In this document: piece by piece, positions 1 through 6,975 of the stretch
How positions within the stretch are numbered: position 1 is the first letter of the stretch
How the letters are laid out: each line of letters starts with the position of its first letter
Position numbers and translations under genes: made by a program
Origin: an uncultured Desulfobacterales bacterium
GTDB taxonomy: Bacteria; Desulfobacterota; Desulfobacteria; Desulfobacterales; JAFDCJ01
Reading direction: 5' to 3'
NCBI GenBank assembly: GCA_945787595.1
Contig: CALZJV010000276.1
Span: forward strand, 1 to 11,812
Length of the DNA: 11,812 nucleotides
The notes under the pieces: model-generated
Database searches by the model: none
The model's input: the letters and a program-made list of their open reading frames with translations, nothing else
Told to the model about the DNA's origin: nothing

Positions 1-925
1 CGCAAAGGCCGGTTCCGCATCCCGCATCCAGGATGTCGAGATTGGCATTCGGCGCGGGGAGCATGGCAGTGAGGGCCTCAGCAACAAGACCCGGTGCGCG
101 ATAGACGAGGTTTTCTACCAGGTGGCCGTCGAAACTGTCCGCCAGGTCGTCGAAAATCTCCTGGACGTAAGCATCCGGGGCCCGGTCCGGCACCCCTTTA
201 CCCAGGCAGGCAGCCTGCAGGTAGAGGATGACCGGGTTGCCCGGCTCCTTGCGCAGCCATTCCTCGAACACTTCGGCGGCTTCATCGCGACGGCCGGCCT
301 GGAGCAGTGTCCGGGCAAGTCCCTGCCGCGCCCCGGTGTGATCGGGATTCAAACTGACGGCTTCCCGATAGGCACCAGCAGCCTCATCGATTTCACCTGC
401 CTTGCGCAGCGCATTGCCCATGTTGTAACGGTAGTCGGCTGAATTTGGCGCCAGTGCGACCGCCCGGCGGTAGGCGTCCAGTGCCTCAGATACCTTTCTT
501 TGGGCCATTAGGATGACGCCAAGGTTGTTGCAAGCTGGATCATGGCTGGGTTGAAGTTCAATCGCCTTTCTGTAGCAGGCCTCCGCTTCGGAGAATTTTC
601 CCAGCCCCTCAAGTACGTTGCCCAGATTGTTGTGGGCGTCAGCGTTCTGCAGGTCGAGGTCAATGATGCGCTGGATCGATTCAGCCGCTTCGGCGTGGCG
701 GTTTTGCTGGTGGCAAAGCACGCCCAGGTAGTGCAGAGCATTCAGGTTATCGGGTGCGGCTGCGATGACTCTCCGATACAGAGTCTCGGCTTCGTCCAGT
801 GAGCCGCCCCGGTGGAGTTGGAGGGCAAACTCCAGGGCCTCATCGACGGCAAGAATCACTTTTCCGTCGGCAGGGCTCTCGGGCGCAGCTGCTTTCCCCT
901 TATTATTCGTATTTGTGACGTCCAT
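1..925 (-). CDS. TPR-repeat protein with C-terminal SAM methyltransferase domain (3' end cut by window edge)
   Basis: Partial gene; 308 codons are visible from the ATG at 925 and the reading frame runs off the left edge with no stop. After a polar N-terminus (about 1-22), tetratricopeptide repeats fill roughly residues 25-235 (typical DAHNNLGNVLEGLGKFSEAE-like units). A linker holding GVPDRAPDAYVQEIFDD leads to the start of a class I methyltransferase, whose SAM-binding motif I DAGCGTGLC is residues 300-308, right at the edge. The layout is the same as the complete paralogue at 1171-2532, down to the linker, so the missing part should be about 150 residues of methyltransferase. TPRs usually bind a protein partner; the methylated substrate cannot be told. 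There is no clear Shine-Dalgarno before the ATG and no signal peptide, so the protein is probably cytoplasmic. It is separated from its paralogue by a repeat element, not by another gene. Confidence 0.88.
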   Translation of the reverse strand, partial: MDVTNTNNKGKAAAPESPADGKVILAVDEALEFALQLHRGGSLDEAETLYRRVIAAAPDNLNALHYLGVLCHQQNRHAEAAESIQRIIDLDLQNADAHNNLGNVLEGLGKFSEAEACYRKAIELQPSHDPACNNLGVILMAQRKVSEALDAYRRAVALAPNSADYRYNMGNALRKAGEIDEAAGAYREAVSLNPDHTGARQGLARTLLQAGRRDEAAEVFEEWLRKEPGNPVILYLQAACLGKGVPDRAPDAYVQEIFDDLADSFDGHLVENLVYRAPGLVAEALTAMLPAPNANLDILDAGCGTGLC

Positions 926-949
926 CTGGACCCGATCCGTTCGGAAGTT

Positions 950-1165
950 GATGGTTTATATAATTTCACCGCCCGCTTGCTTCACTCGCTCGACACACGC
1001 AGACAGACGCAGACAGTTTTTTTTCGCAACCTCAGAGAAACAGGCTGCGCGTTTCAAGGGACAAGCCTGCGGAGGCAAAAATATCAATCGCTCCTCGAAA
1101 CTATCTAATAATTTATTGTCTGCGTGTGTCTGCGTGCGTCTGCGGTTAAAATATTTAAGTGAGTT
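950..1165. repeat. Family 2 intergenic element, copy C (CACCGC-type, inverted repeats)
   Basis: This fills the gap between the two TPR-methyltransferase genes. It opens with CACCGCCCGC at 967-976, as do copies A and B, and closes with GCGGTTAA at 1142. Inside are long inverted repeats: 997-1015 (ACGCAGACAGACGCAGACA) pairs with 1117-1135 at 18 of 19 positions. A smaller stem, CAGGCT/AGCCTG, lies between them. The GCAGAC-rich ends are themselves built of short direct repeats. Copy C lacks the outer TAATTATTTAGACA-type inverted repeats seen in A and B, so it may be a shorter or diverged member. I see no gene in it. The function is unknown; it could fold as one hairpin in RNA or be a non-autonomous mobile element. 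Confidence 0.7.
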
Positions 1166-1170
1166 ATTCG

Positions 1171-2532
1171 TTAACCGCGCACCTCAGCAGTCACCACCAG
1201 CCCGGCGACCGGCGATCCCATCTCCTGCCGCAACGCCCCATGCGCCACAGATCTGAGTTTTAGGCCGGCTTCGGCAACGACGCGGCGTACGTAACTCTCC
1301 CGATGGCTGTAGCGACCTGAAGGACTGATGCGAAATCCGGCACGCATGGTGCCATCGTCTTCCTCACCGCGTTCGACGGTGAATATAAAAAATCCGCTGG
1401 GTCGCACGGCCGCAGCGGCGGCAGCCATCACCTCTCCCAGGTCACCAAAGTAGCAAAGCGTGTCGGCCGACACGATCATGTCATAGGCATCCTTACGGGA
1501 GCCGATAGAGCCTGTTAGCTCGGCCTCCTCGAGGGCATCGTAGCACCCCGTCGATCGTGCACGTGCCAGCATCCCGGAGGACAGGTCCACGCCTTCCAGC
1601 CTGCGGGCGTAAGGCCCCAGCAGGGGGCCGCACAATCCGGTCCCGCAGCCGGCGTCGAGAATGTCAAGACCGCCGGCCGGCTCACCATAAATCTTTGCGA
1701 CGGTCTCGGCAACCAGTTCCGGTGCACGGTATTCCAGGCGCTCTAAACGCTCTTCGAAGCGCTCCGCGAAATTGTCGAACACCTGTTTGACATAAGCGTC
1801 GGTTGCCCGCTGCGGCACATCCTCCCCCGAGCAGGCGGCGAGCAAGTGTCGCGCCACCGGATTGTCCGGCTCTTTCTTGGCCCACTCCTGGAACACGTTA
1901 GCCGCTTCCTCCACCCGCCCGAGGCTCGAAAGTGCGATGCCCAGCATTTTTTTGCTGCCCGGATGGTCAGGGTTCAGCACGATGGCCTGGGAGTAATGGG
2001 CGACGGCCTCGGTTACTTTTCCCTGCTGGCTGAGCAGGTTGCCCATGTTTTCGTAGGGATTCGGAAAATTCGGATCAATATCGATGGCTTTCTGATAAGC
2101 CGCCCCGGCCTCAGAAAGCTGTCCCTGCGCTCGCAGCACGGTCCCTAGATTGTTATAGGCACCTGCATTCTCGGGGTTCAACTCGATGACCTGCCGGTAA
2201 CAGGCCTCGGCCTCATTAAGACGGTCCTGTTCCCGGTAAATGTTGCCAAGGTTGTTATGGGCGTCGGTGTATTCGGGTGCCACCCTCAAAGCCTGTGAAA
2301 TCAGACGGGTCGCTTCTTCCGGACGGCCGCGCTGATGCTGCAATAGACCCAGGAAATGGAGTGCATCCGGATGTTCAGGTATGTGTTTGAGAATCCGCCG
2401 GTAGATCGACTCGGCCTCATCTAGAGCAAGACGCTGCTGAAGTCCCTTCGCTAGCTCGATTGCCTGATCCACTGTTAGCTCGGCCGGTATTTCCGTGGTC
2501 TCTTCTTTTGATTTGCGATGGAGCTTGGTCAT
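1171..2532 (-). CDS. TPR-repeat protein with C-terminal SAM methyltransferase domain
   Basis: A complete 453-residue protein. Six tetratricopeptide repeats span about residues 22-225, with canonical units such as NNLGNIYREQDRLNEAEACY. A linker (about 226-270, containing VPQRATDAYVKQVFDNFAERF) follows, then a class I SAM-dependent methyltransferase domain with motif I DAGCGTGL at 293-300 and the acidic end of strand 2 in GVDLS (about 314-318). The substrate cannot be predicted; the TPR half probably selects a protein partner. I place the start at the ATG at 2532. A GTG at 2544 would add four residues, and neither has a strong ribosome-binding site. It is a close paralogue of the gene to its left, probably from tandem duplication. 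There is no transmembrane segment or signal peptide. Repeat elements lie on both sides, so co-transcription with clpV is not assured. Confidence 0.92.
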   Translation of the reverse strand: MTKLHRKSKEETTEIPAELTVDQAIELAKGLQQRLALDEAESIYRRILKHIPEHPDALHFLGLLQHQRGRPEEATRLISQALRVAPEYTDAHNNLGNIYREQDRLNEAEACYRQVIELNPENAGAYNNLGTVLRAQGQLSEAGAAYQKAIDIDPNFPNPYENMGNLLSQQGKVTEAVAHYSQAIVLNPDHPGSKKMLGIALSSLGRVEEAANVFQEWAKKEPDNPVARHLLAACSGEDVPQRATDAYVKQVFDNFAERFEERLERLEYRAPELVAETVAKIYGEPAGGLDILDAGCGTGLCGPLLGPYARRLEGVDLSSGMLARARSTGCYDALEEAELTGSIGSRKDAYDMIVSADTLCYFGDLGEVMAAAAAAVRPSGFFIFTVERGEEDDGTMRAGFRISPSGRYSHRESYVRRVVAEAGLKLRSVAHGALRQEMGSPVAGLVVTAEVRG

Positions 2533-2545
2533 GGGAACGTCCACG

Positions 2546-2975
2546 AAATTACTAATAATTCCATTTTAATTTAGACACATTTGACTTATATGCGAAAGCT
2601 TATATGACTAAGGCTGTTGGTGGTTAAAATAATTTCACCGCCCGCTGCGCTCGAGTCGCCGAGGACGCAGAGTTGATTTACCTTTTCACTTTCTGGTGAG
2701 AGACCCTGCCAAGACGGGAAGATCAGTCGACTATAAATAGTTAAAGATTAATCTTCAGAAAGTGAAAAACGACAGCCCTTCGGGCAAAATCACATTCATT
2801 GCGCCTTTTGACGTCTGTCTAATTATCGGCTCTGCGTTCTCCCACCGGGTGGTAGGCCCTATGGGCCGGAGGCTGCGACTCTGCCTGCCCAATGAAATCT
2901 CTGTTGCACTTATTTCATCGGGGCGGTGAATACAACATTTAAATCGTAGCAAACCATGTCTAAATAATTATTGCC
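2546..2975. repeat. Family 2 intergenic element, copy A, with outer inverted repeats
   Basis: This fills the gap between TPR-MT2 and the ykgJ-like gene. Outer imperfect inverted repeats are 2563-2577 (ATTTTAATTTAGACA) and 2957-2971 (TGTCTAAATAATTAT), 12 of 15 positions pairing. Inside, CACCGCCCGC (2636-2645) opens and GCGGTGAA (2923-2930) closes. A perfect 13-bp stem, TTTTCACTTTCTG (2683-2695) with CAGAAAGTGAAAA (2756-2768), encloses a 60-nt loop; the same stem position exists in copy B with a 9-nt loop. Further small hairpins are GCCC-TTC-GGGC near 2775, GGCCC-TAT-GGGCC near 2855, and ATGAAAT/ATTTCAT at 2892-2898 and 2912-2918. The right end overlaps the last codons and stop of the ykgJ-like gene. 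A 65-codon minus-strand reading frame across it has no homology I recognise and no conserved counterpart in copy B, so I do not call it. Confidence 0.72.
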
Positions 2976-3780
2976 GCATTTGTATTAAATTTGGCGGTCG
3001 ACCTGTACCCGGTAGCGCATCCGCGGGGGGATAGTGCCGGATCTCGCTAGGCTGAACGAATGCTCCCCGCCTGATTGTGTTATTTTTGCGCACCACCACG
3101 TAGACCCGGTTGGTGCCGTGGTTACGAGCCCAATTTTCCGCCTGCTTCAACCCACTGCAGCGGTAGGCATTGCAGATATCGGCCCGCAGGGATCGGGGTA
3201 AGGCGCAGCCATCGAAAGTATGGTAAACGCAGGAGCCGGCAAAAGATCGCGCGGGTAGATACGCAGCGTATGCGTTTGCGATGGTCGCAGGCGCCATCTT
3301 AGGATTTACAGCCATGAAGCGTTCAATGATCGCCATGTCGAGGAAGGCGTGATCCCCGGCCCGGTGACAGCAGGCCCCTGCGCACACGGCACACACGGCC
3401 GCAGCCAGTGCGGCCGGCGGTCCGCTGTCCGAATCCCTGGACTCAGTTTGAGTTTTCTTGCCGCAAACGTCGTCTTGGGTATATTTCATCACAAGCTCGT
3501 TAAGGAAATCCAGGTGAGCCGCACGCCGCTTAGCCGGCAACACATTAATCGTGCCTGGACGGTGCGGCACCACCAGAGCCCGGTAAACCTCCGGCTGCTT
3601 CTTTCCCAGGGCACGGGCCGCCTCCTGACGATGCGCCTCCATTTCCCGGTCGAGCCTGGTCCAGCGGCAGCGCCAGTCATCGCAAATATCACCGGCCCAC
3701 TGCTGGTGGAAGGAAAGAGAACCGCCGCATATTTCGCAGTGAGTGCTCCGGTCTATGGCAGCAACCTGGTACCGAGTCAT
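2968..3780 (-). CDS. YkgJ-like cysteine-cluster (metal-binding) protein with extra N-terminal Cys4 motif
   Basis: A 270-residue cytoplasmic protein. The N-terminus has a zinc-ribbon-like set, C15-x2-C18-x14-C33-x4-C38. The C-terminal half has C130-x2-C133-x3-C137-C138 followed by C184, C192, C203 and C208, in the contexts DGCALPRSLRADIC and NAYRC. That fits the YkgJ / CxxCxxxCC family (putative zinc- or iron-chelating domain), whose biochemical role is poorly known. I chose the ATG at 3780 because GGGAGG (3790-3785) stands four bases before it; an ATG at 3792 overlaps that ribosome-binding site and adds four residues. The gene follows clpV in the transcription direction, where vgrG often stands in other T6SS loci, but no T6SS link is visible in the protein itself. 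The last codons and TAA stop lie inside the end of repeat element A. The family call is good; the function is unknown. Confidence 0.75.
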   Translation of the reverse strand: MTRYQVAAIDRSTHCEICGGSLSFHQQWAGDICDDWRCRWTRLDREMEAHRQEAARALGKKQPEVYRALVVPHRPGTINVLPAKRRAAHLDFLNELVMKYTQDDVCGKKTQTESRDSDSGPPAALAAAVCAVCAGACCHRAGDHAFLDMAIIERFMAVNPKMAPATIANAYAAYLPARSFAGSCVYHTFDGCALPRSLRADICNAYRCSGLKQAENWARNHGTNRVYVVVRKNNTIRRGAFVQPSEIRHYPPADALPGTGRPPNLIQMRQ

Positions 3781-3784
3781 GTAT

Positions 3785-3790
3785 CCTCCC
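3785..3790 (-). promoter_or_regulatory. Ribosome-binding site of the ykgJ-like gene
   Basis: GGGAGG on the minus strand, four bases before the ATG at 3780. It overlaps the alternative upstream ATG (3792-3790) and so favours the shorter protein. Confidence 0.75.
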
Positions 3791-3792
3791 AT

Positions 3793-3973
3793 GGTTAAGC
3801 TAATAAGTTGATAAGCTCATGAGCTAATATGCTTAAAAGGATGGAATCCTTTCATTATTTAATAGCGAAACAGCTTAACAGCTCATCGGTTTAATTACTA
3901 TATGCTTAAAAGGATGGAATCCTTTCATTATTTAATAGCGAAACAGCTTAACAGCTCATCGGTTTAATTACTA
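3793..3973. repeat. Family 1 AGCT-octamer repeat unit carrying a 73-bp perfect tandem duplication
   Basis: A left arm of AGCT-type octamers (about 3795-3827) leads into a hairpin core, AAAGGAT (3836-3842) with ATCCTTT (3846-3852) and a 3-nt loop, followed by AACAGCTTAACAGCTCATC. The stretch 3828-3900 is then repeated exactly at 3901-3973 (period 73, no mismatches), including a second core hairpin at 3909-3925. The perfect identity, unlike the drift among other members of the family, indicates a recent duplication. Together with element B it fills the gap between clpV and the ykgJ-like gene. I see no gene in it. Confidence 0.85.
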
Positions 3974-4048
3974 AGAAGTTCATAATTGTTTAGACAGGGA
4001 TCCACCGCCCGCTTCGCTCGAGTCGCAGAGATCGCAGAGGAAATTTTC

Positions 4049-4083
4049 TTTTAACTTTCTGCTGAGAGGCCAGAAAGTTAAAA
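4049..4083. other. Perfect 13-bp hairpin with 9-nt loop (left partner of a candidate kissing pair)
   Basis: TTTTAACTTTCTG (4049-4061) pairs without mismatch with CAGAAAGTTAAAA (4071-4083). The loop is CTGAGAGGC (4062-4070). The first eight loop bases are the exact reverse complement of loop bases 4182-4189 in the second hairpin. The stem is conserved, with one compensated base-pair change, in element A at 2683-2695/2756-2768, which supports selection for pairing. It is not a standard terminator because no long T run follows directly on either strand. Confidence 0.8.
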
Positions 4084-4167
4084 AAATACGCCCATTGGCA
4101 GTAGTGTCGCGTGCTATTTTTGTTCCATCACGCCTAAGTATTTTCTTGCACTTGAGACGGATTGTCC

Positions 4168-4202
4168 TTTATGTTTGCCGTCCTCTCAGCGGCAAACATA
4201 AA
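4168..4202. other. Perfect 13-bp hairpin with 9-nt loop (right partner of a candidate kissing pair)
   Basis: TTTATGTTTGCCG (4168-4180) pairs without mismatch with CGGCAAACATAAA (4190-4202). The loop is TCCTCTCAG (4181-4189). CCTCTCAG matches the loop of the hairpin at 4049-4083 as its reverse complement over 8 nt. Stem and loop lengths are identical in the two hairpins (13 and 9), although the stem sequences are unrelated. Confidence 0.8.
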
Positions 4203-4285
4203 ATAACTATTCTCTGCGCCCTTTGCGTCTGCGGTGAATAAGCTATTATATCTCAATAAAAAATGTCTAGATAATTATTGCCGTA

Positions 4286-4330
4286 TCAGTAACAGCTCAA
4301 CAGCTTATTAGCTTATCGCCTTACCAGCTA
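4286..4330. repeat. Family 1 AGCT-octamer half unit at the clpV 3' end
   Basis: A short run of right-arm octamers (AACAGCTC, AACAGCTT, ATTAGCTT and similar) lies between element B and the end of clpV. It has no core hairpin of its own. It contains the clpV stop codon, TAG, read from CTA at 4328-4330. It looks like the right arm of a family 1 unit separated from its left arm and core (3793-3973) by element B. Confidence 0.7.
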
Positions 4331-6970
4331 ACTTATTTCATATTTAAACCCCTCACCATCTATCCCGACCTGGACCTGCTTGATCTGTTCATTTGCTGCC
4401 ATTCGACTCAACAATTCCTTACTCATTTCCGGCAAAAGCGTATTCGTCAGAATATGGTCTACATTCCTGGCGCCGCTTTCCACTTCGGTGCAGCGGGCGG
4501 CGACGGACTCGATCAGCTCCTCGTCGTAGATAAAGGTGACATTGCGATTTTCCTGCATGCGTTTGGCGATGCGATCCAGTTTGAGCCTGACGATCAGGTG
4601 CATCACACTGTCACTGATCGGGAAATACGGCACGACCTTCAGGCGGCCCATGAACGCCGGCTTGAAGTGTTTTACCAGTTCAGGTCGCAGCATTTCACCC
4701 AGCGCCGGTGCATCCGGCATGGTTTCTTCGTCGGCGCAGACTTTCATAATGGTGTCGGTACCCAGGTTGGAGGTCAGAATAATCACTGTATTTTTAAAAT
4801 CGATCTGGCGGCCTTCGCCGTCTTCCAGCATGCCCTTGTCAAAGACCTGGTAGAAAAGCTCCATCACGTCCGGGTGGGCTTTTTCGACCTCGTCCAGCAA
4901 AACGACGCTGTATGGCCGCCGGCGCACCGCTTCGGTCAGCACCCCACCCTCGCCGTAACCCACATAACCGGGCGGCGAGCCTTTAAGCCCGGACACCGTG
5001 TGGGCTTCCTGGTATTCCGACATGTTGATGGTGACGACGTTCTGCTCGCCGCCATAGAGCAGCTCGGAAAGAGCCAGCGCGGTTTCGGTTTTGCCGACCC
5101 CGCTGGGCCCCACAAACATAAACACCGCCGTGGGCTTGGACGGATCATCGATGCCGGCGTGCGCCGTCTGAATCATCTGGGCGACGGCCGCCAGGGCATG
5201 GTCCTGGCCGATGATGCGTTCACCCAACAAATTTTCCATTTTTAAAACCGTGTCGATTTCATCGGTCAACATGCGGCCTGTCGGGATCCCGGTCCAGCCG
5301 GAGATCACCTCGGAGATGATATCCGAATCCACGGCCAGCTGCACAAGGGGAGAATCACCCTGCACGTCTTCCAATTCCTTCTCCAGGCCTTTTAACGTCG
5401 CCTGATTTTGCGCCAGCAACGCCGCATCGGGTGATTCATTTTCGGAGATTTCCTGAATCTCTTTGCGAACCTCCTGGATGCGGTTGGCGACCTCCATCTC
5501 CGACTGCCACCTTTGGGTTAATGCGTCGAGTTCTTCGCGGGTTGTTTCCTTTTCCTTTTCAAGCGCTGCCAGGCGCTCGCCGTGATCCTTTCCGATCAGC
5601 TCTTCTCTTTGCAGGATTTTCATCTCCCGCTCGATTTCACCGATGCGTCGGCCGGCGGCTTCAACCACCGGAGGCGTGGCGCTCAGTCCAATGGCCACCC
5701 GGGCACAGGCGGTGTCCAGCACGCTGACGGATTTGTCCGGCAGCTGCCGGGCCGTCAGATAGCGGTGGGACAGCCGGACCGAGTCCAGCAGGGCTTCGTC
5801 GGTGATCATCACCCCATGGTGGGTTTCCAGAAACGGCGCGATGGCCCGCATCATCATCAGGGCCTTTTCCTCCTCGGGTTCCTCGATCTTGACGACCTGG
5901 AAGCGACGGGTCAGGGCGGCGTCCTTTTCAAAGTATTTTTTGTATTCCGACCAGGTGGTCGCTGCGATGGTCCGAAGTTCCCCGCGGGCCAGGGCGGGTT
6001 TGAGCAGGTTGGCGGCATCGCCCGATCCGGCCGGTCCGCCGGTACCGATGAGCGTGTGGGCTTCGTCGATAAACAAGATAATCGGGATGGGCGAAGCCTT
6101 GACCTCGTCGATGACGGACTTGAGGCGGTTTTCAAACTCCCCTTTGATGCCGGCACCGGCTTGCAAAAGCCCCAGGTCAAGGGTGTGGACGGCCACATTT
6201 TGCATCGGCGGCGGGACGTCGTCCTGGATGATGCGCAGGGCGAATCCCTCGACCACGGCGGTTTTGCCCACGCCGGCCTCACCGGTTAAAATCGGGTTGT
6301 TCTGCCGGCGACGGATCAATATGTCCACCATTTGTCGAATTTCGTCATCCCGGCCGAGCACTGGATCGATCTCGCCCTTGCGGGCCCGGTCGGTGAGGTT
6401 GATGGTGAATTGGTCCAGAGCCTTGGTGCCGGCCGGCGGCATTTTGGCGCCCGGCGCCGGTCCGACCGCGGCGGGTCGCGCGGCTTCTTTATCCTCCTCG
6501 GATCCGGCGATGAGATCCACCAGGTTTTCCCCCAGCTTCTCAACGGAAATCTGTTTGAAACTCGGCGAGCTTTCGGCCAGCATGCGGGCCAGTTCGTCGT
6601 TGCTCATCAGCGCCAGCAGGATGTGCCCCGAACGGACACTGGGCGCCTGATAATCGATGGAGGCCAGCAGCCAGGCCTCCTGCGCCATGCGCGGAATCCG
6701 CGGTGAGAGGGCCGGCGTGCGGGCATTACCGGTCTTGAAACCCTCCATGGCCCGGGTCAGGTCGGCTGTCAGGCGGTCCTGATTGATCTCGAAATGTCGC
6801 AGGATTTGCTGGAAATCCGTCTGCGGCATCTCCAAAAGTTTGATCAGGAAATGCTCAAGGTCGACCTCGTAATGGGTTTGCGACAGGCACAGACCGGCGG
6901 CCGATTCCAGCGCCTTGCGGCAGGTGTCGTTAAGTTTTCCGATCAGGGATTTAAGATTTGAACTTGGCAT
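4328..6970 (-). CDS. clpV: T6SS sheath-disassembly AAA+ ATPase TssH (ClpV)
   Basis: The 880-residue protein is the hexameric Clp/Hsp100 ATPase that extracts contracted TssB/TssC sheath subunits for reuse in the cytoplasm. A Clp-N domain spans about residues 1-160, with the ClpV-type opening LIGKLNDTCRKALESAAGLC. AAA1 carries Walker A GEAGVGKT (230-237), pore-loop segment KGEFENR (about 276-282), Walker B IILFIDEAH (297-305) and arginine fingers R355/R356. A coiled-coil middle region covers about 430-535. AAA2 carries Walker A GPSGVGKT (621-628), GSPPGYVGYGEGG (about 664-676), Walker B VVLLDE (689-694) and the sensor 2 GAR (833-835). All key residues are present and the length is normal. AGGAG lies seven bases before the ATG, supporting this start. 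It is separated from tssG by AGCT repeats and a four-helix gene. The ClpV identity, rather than ClpB, rests on the N-terminus and the tss neighbours. Confidence 0.97.
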   Translation of the reverse strand: MPSSNLKSLIGKLNDTCRKALESAAGLCLSQTHYEVDLEHFLIKLLEMPQTDFQQILRHFEINQDRLTADLTRAMEGFKTGNARTPALSPRIPRMAQEAWLLASIDYQAPSVRSGHILLALMSNDELARMLAESSPSFKQISVEKLGENLVDLIAGSEEDKEAARPAAVGPAPGAKMPPAGTKALDQFTINLTDRARKGEIDPVLGRDDEIRQMVDILIRRRQNNPILTGEAGVGKTAVVEGFALRIIQDDVPPPMQNVAVHTLDLGLLQAGAGIKGEFENRLKSVIDEVKASPIPIILFIDEAHTLIGTGGPAGSGDAANLLKPALARGELRTIAATTWSEYKKYFEKDAALTRRFQVVKIEEPEEEKALMMMRAIAPFLETHHGVMITDEALLDSVRLSHRYLTARQLPDKSVSVLDTACARVAIGLSATPPVVEAAGRRIGEIEREMKILQREELIGKDHGERLAALEKEKETTREELDALTQRWQSEMEVANRIQEVRKEIQEISENESPDAALLAQNQATLKGLEKELEDVQGDSPLVQLAVDSDIISEVISGWTGIPTGRMLTDEIDTVLKMENLLGERIIGQDHALAAVAQMIQTAHAGIDDPSKPTAVFMFVGPSGVGKTETALALSELLYGGEQNVVTINMSEYQEAHTVSGLKGSPPGYVGYGEGGVLTEAVRRRPYSVVLLDEVEKAHPDVMELFYQVFDKGMLEDGEGRQIDFKNTVIILTSNLGTDTIMKVCADEETMPDAPALGEMLRPELVKHFKPAFMGRLKVVPYFPISDSVMHLIVRLKLDRIAKRMQENRNVTFIYDEELIESVAARCTEVESGARNVDHILTNTLLPEMSKELLSRMAANEQIKQVQVGIDGEGFKYEIS

Positions 6971-6975
6971 GGCAA

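Larger units (their letters stand above)
3974..4285. repeat. Family 2 intergenic element, copy B, with outer inverted repeats and paired hairpins
   Basis: Outer inverted repeats are 3982-3996 (ATAATTGTTTAGACA) and 4264-4278 (TGTCTAGATAATTAT), 13 of 15 positions pairing. CACCGCCCGC (4003-4012) opens the inner part and GCGGTGAA (4231-4238) closes it. GCAGAG-rich stretches next to these (about 4020-4040 and 4211-4230) are also mutually complementary at about 15 of 19 positions. Between them are two perfect hairpins, annotated separately, whose loops are complementary. A further AAAATAC (4083-4089) / GTATTTT (4138-4144) pair and a GCGTG/CACGC stem (4109-4133) sit between the hairpins. Its layout matches copy A (2546-2975). 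No coding region is evident. It lies downstream of clpV and could be transcribed as its 3' UTR. Confidence 0.75.

Noticed and set aside
2581..2620. TTGACT and TATATG boxes as a plus-strand promoter
   Set aside because: The spacing is poor and the direction faces the 3' end of the ykgJ-like gene, with no plus-strand gene to serve.
2755..2952. 65-codon minus-strand frame inside element A
   Set aside because: It spans repeat hairpins, has no ribosome-binding site or recognisable motif, and the matching part of element B has no equivalent frame.
3349..3798. 149-codon plus-strand frame opposite the ykgJ-like gene
   Set aside because: It lies antisense to a frame with ordered cysteine motifs and a strong ribosome-binding site, and its product is not recognisable.
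4454..6650. Long plus-strand open frames (263, 235 and 282 codons) opposite clpV
   Set aside because: They are antisense to a clpV frame with all AAA+ motifs intact, have low-complexity or unrecognisable products, and are typical shadows in GC-rich coding sequence.
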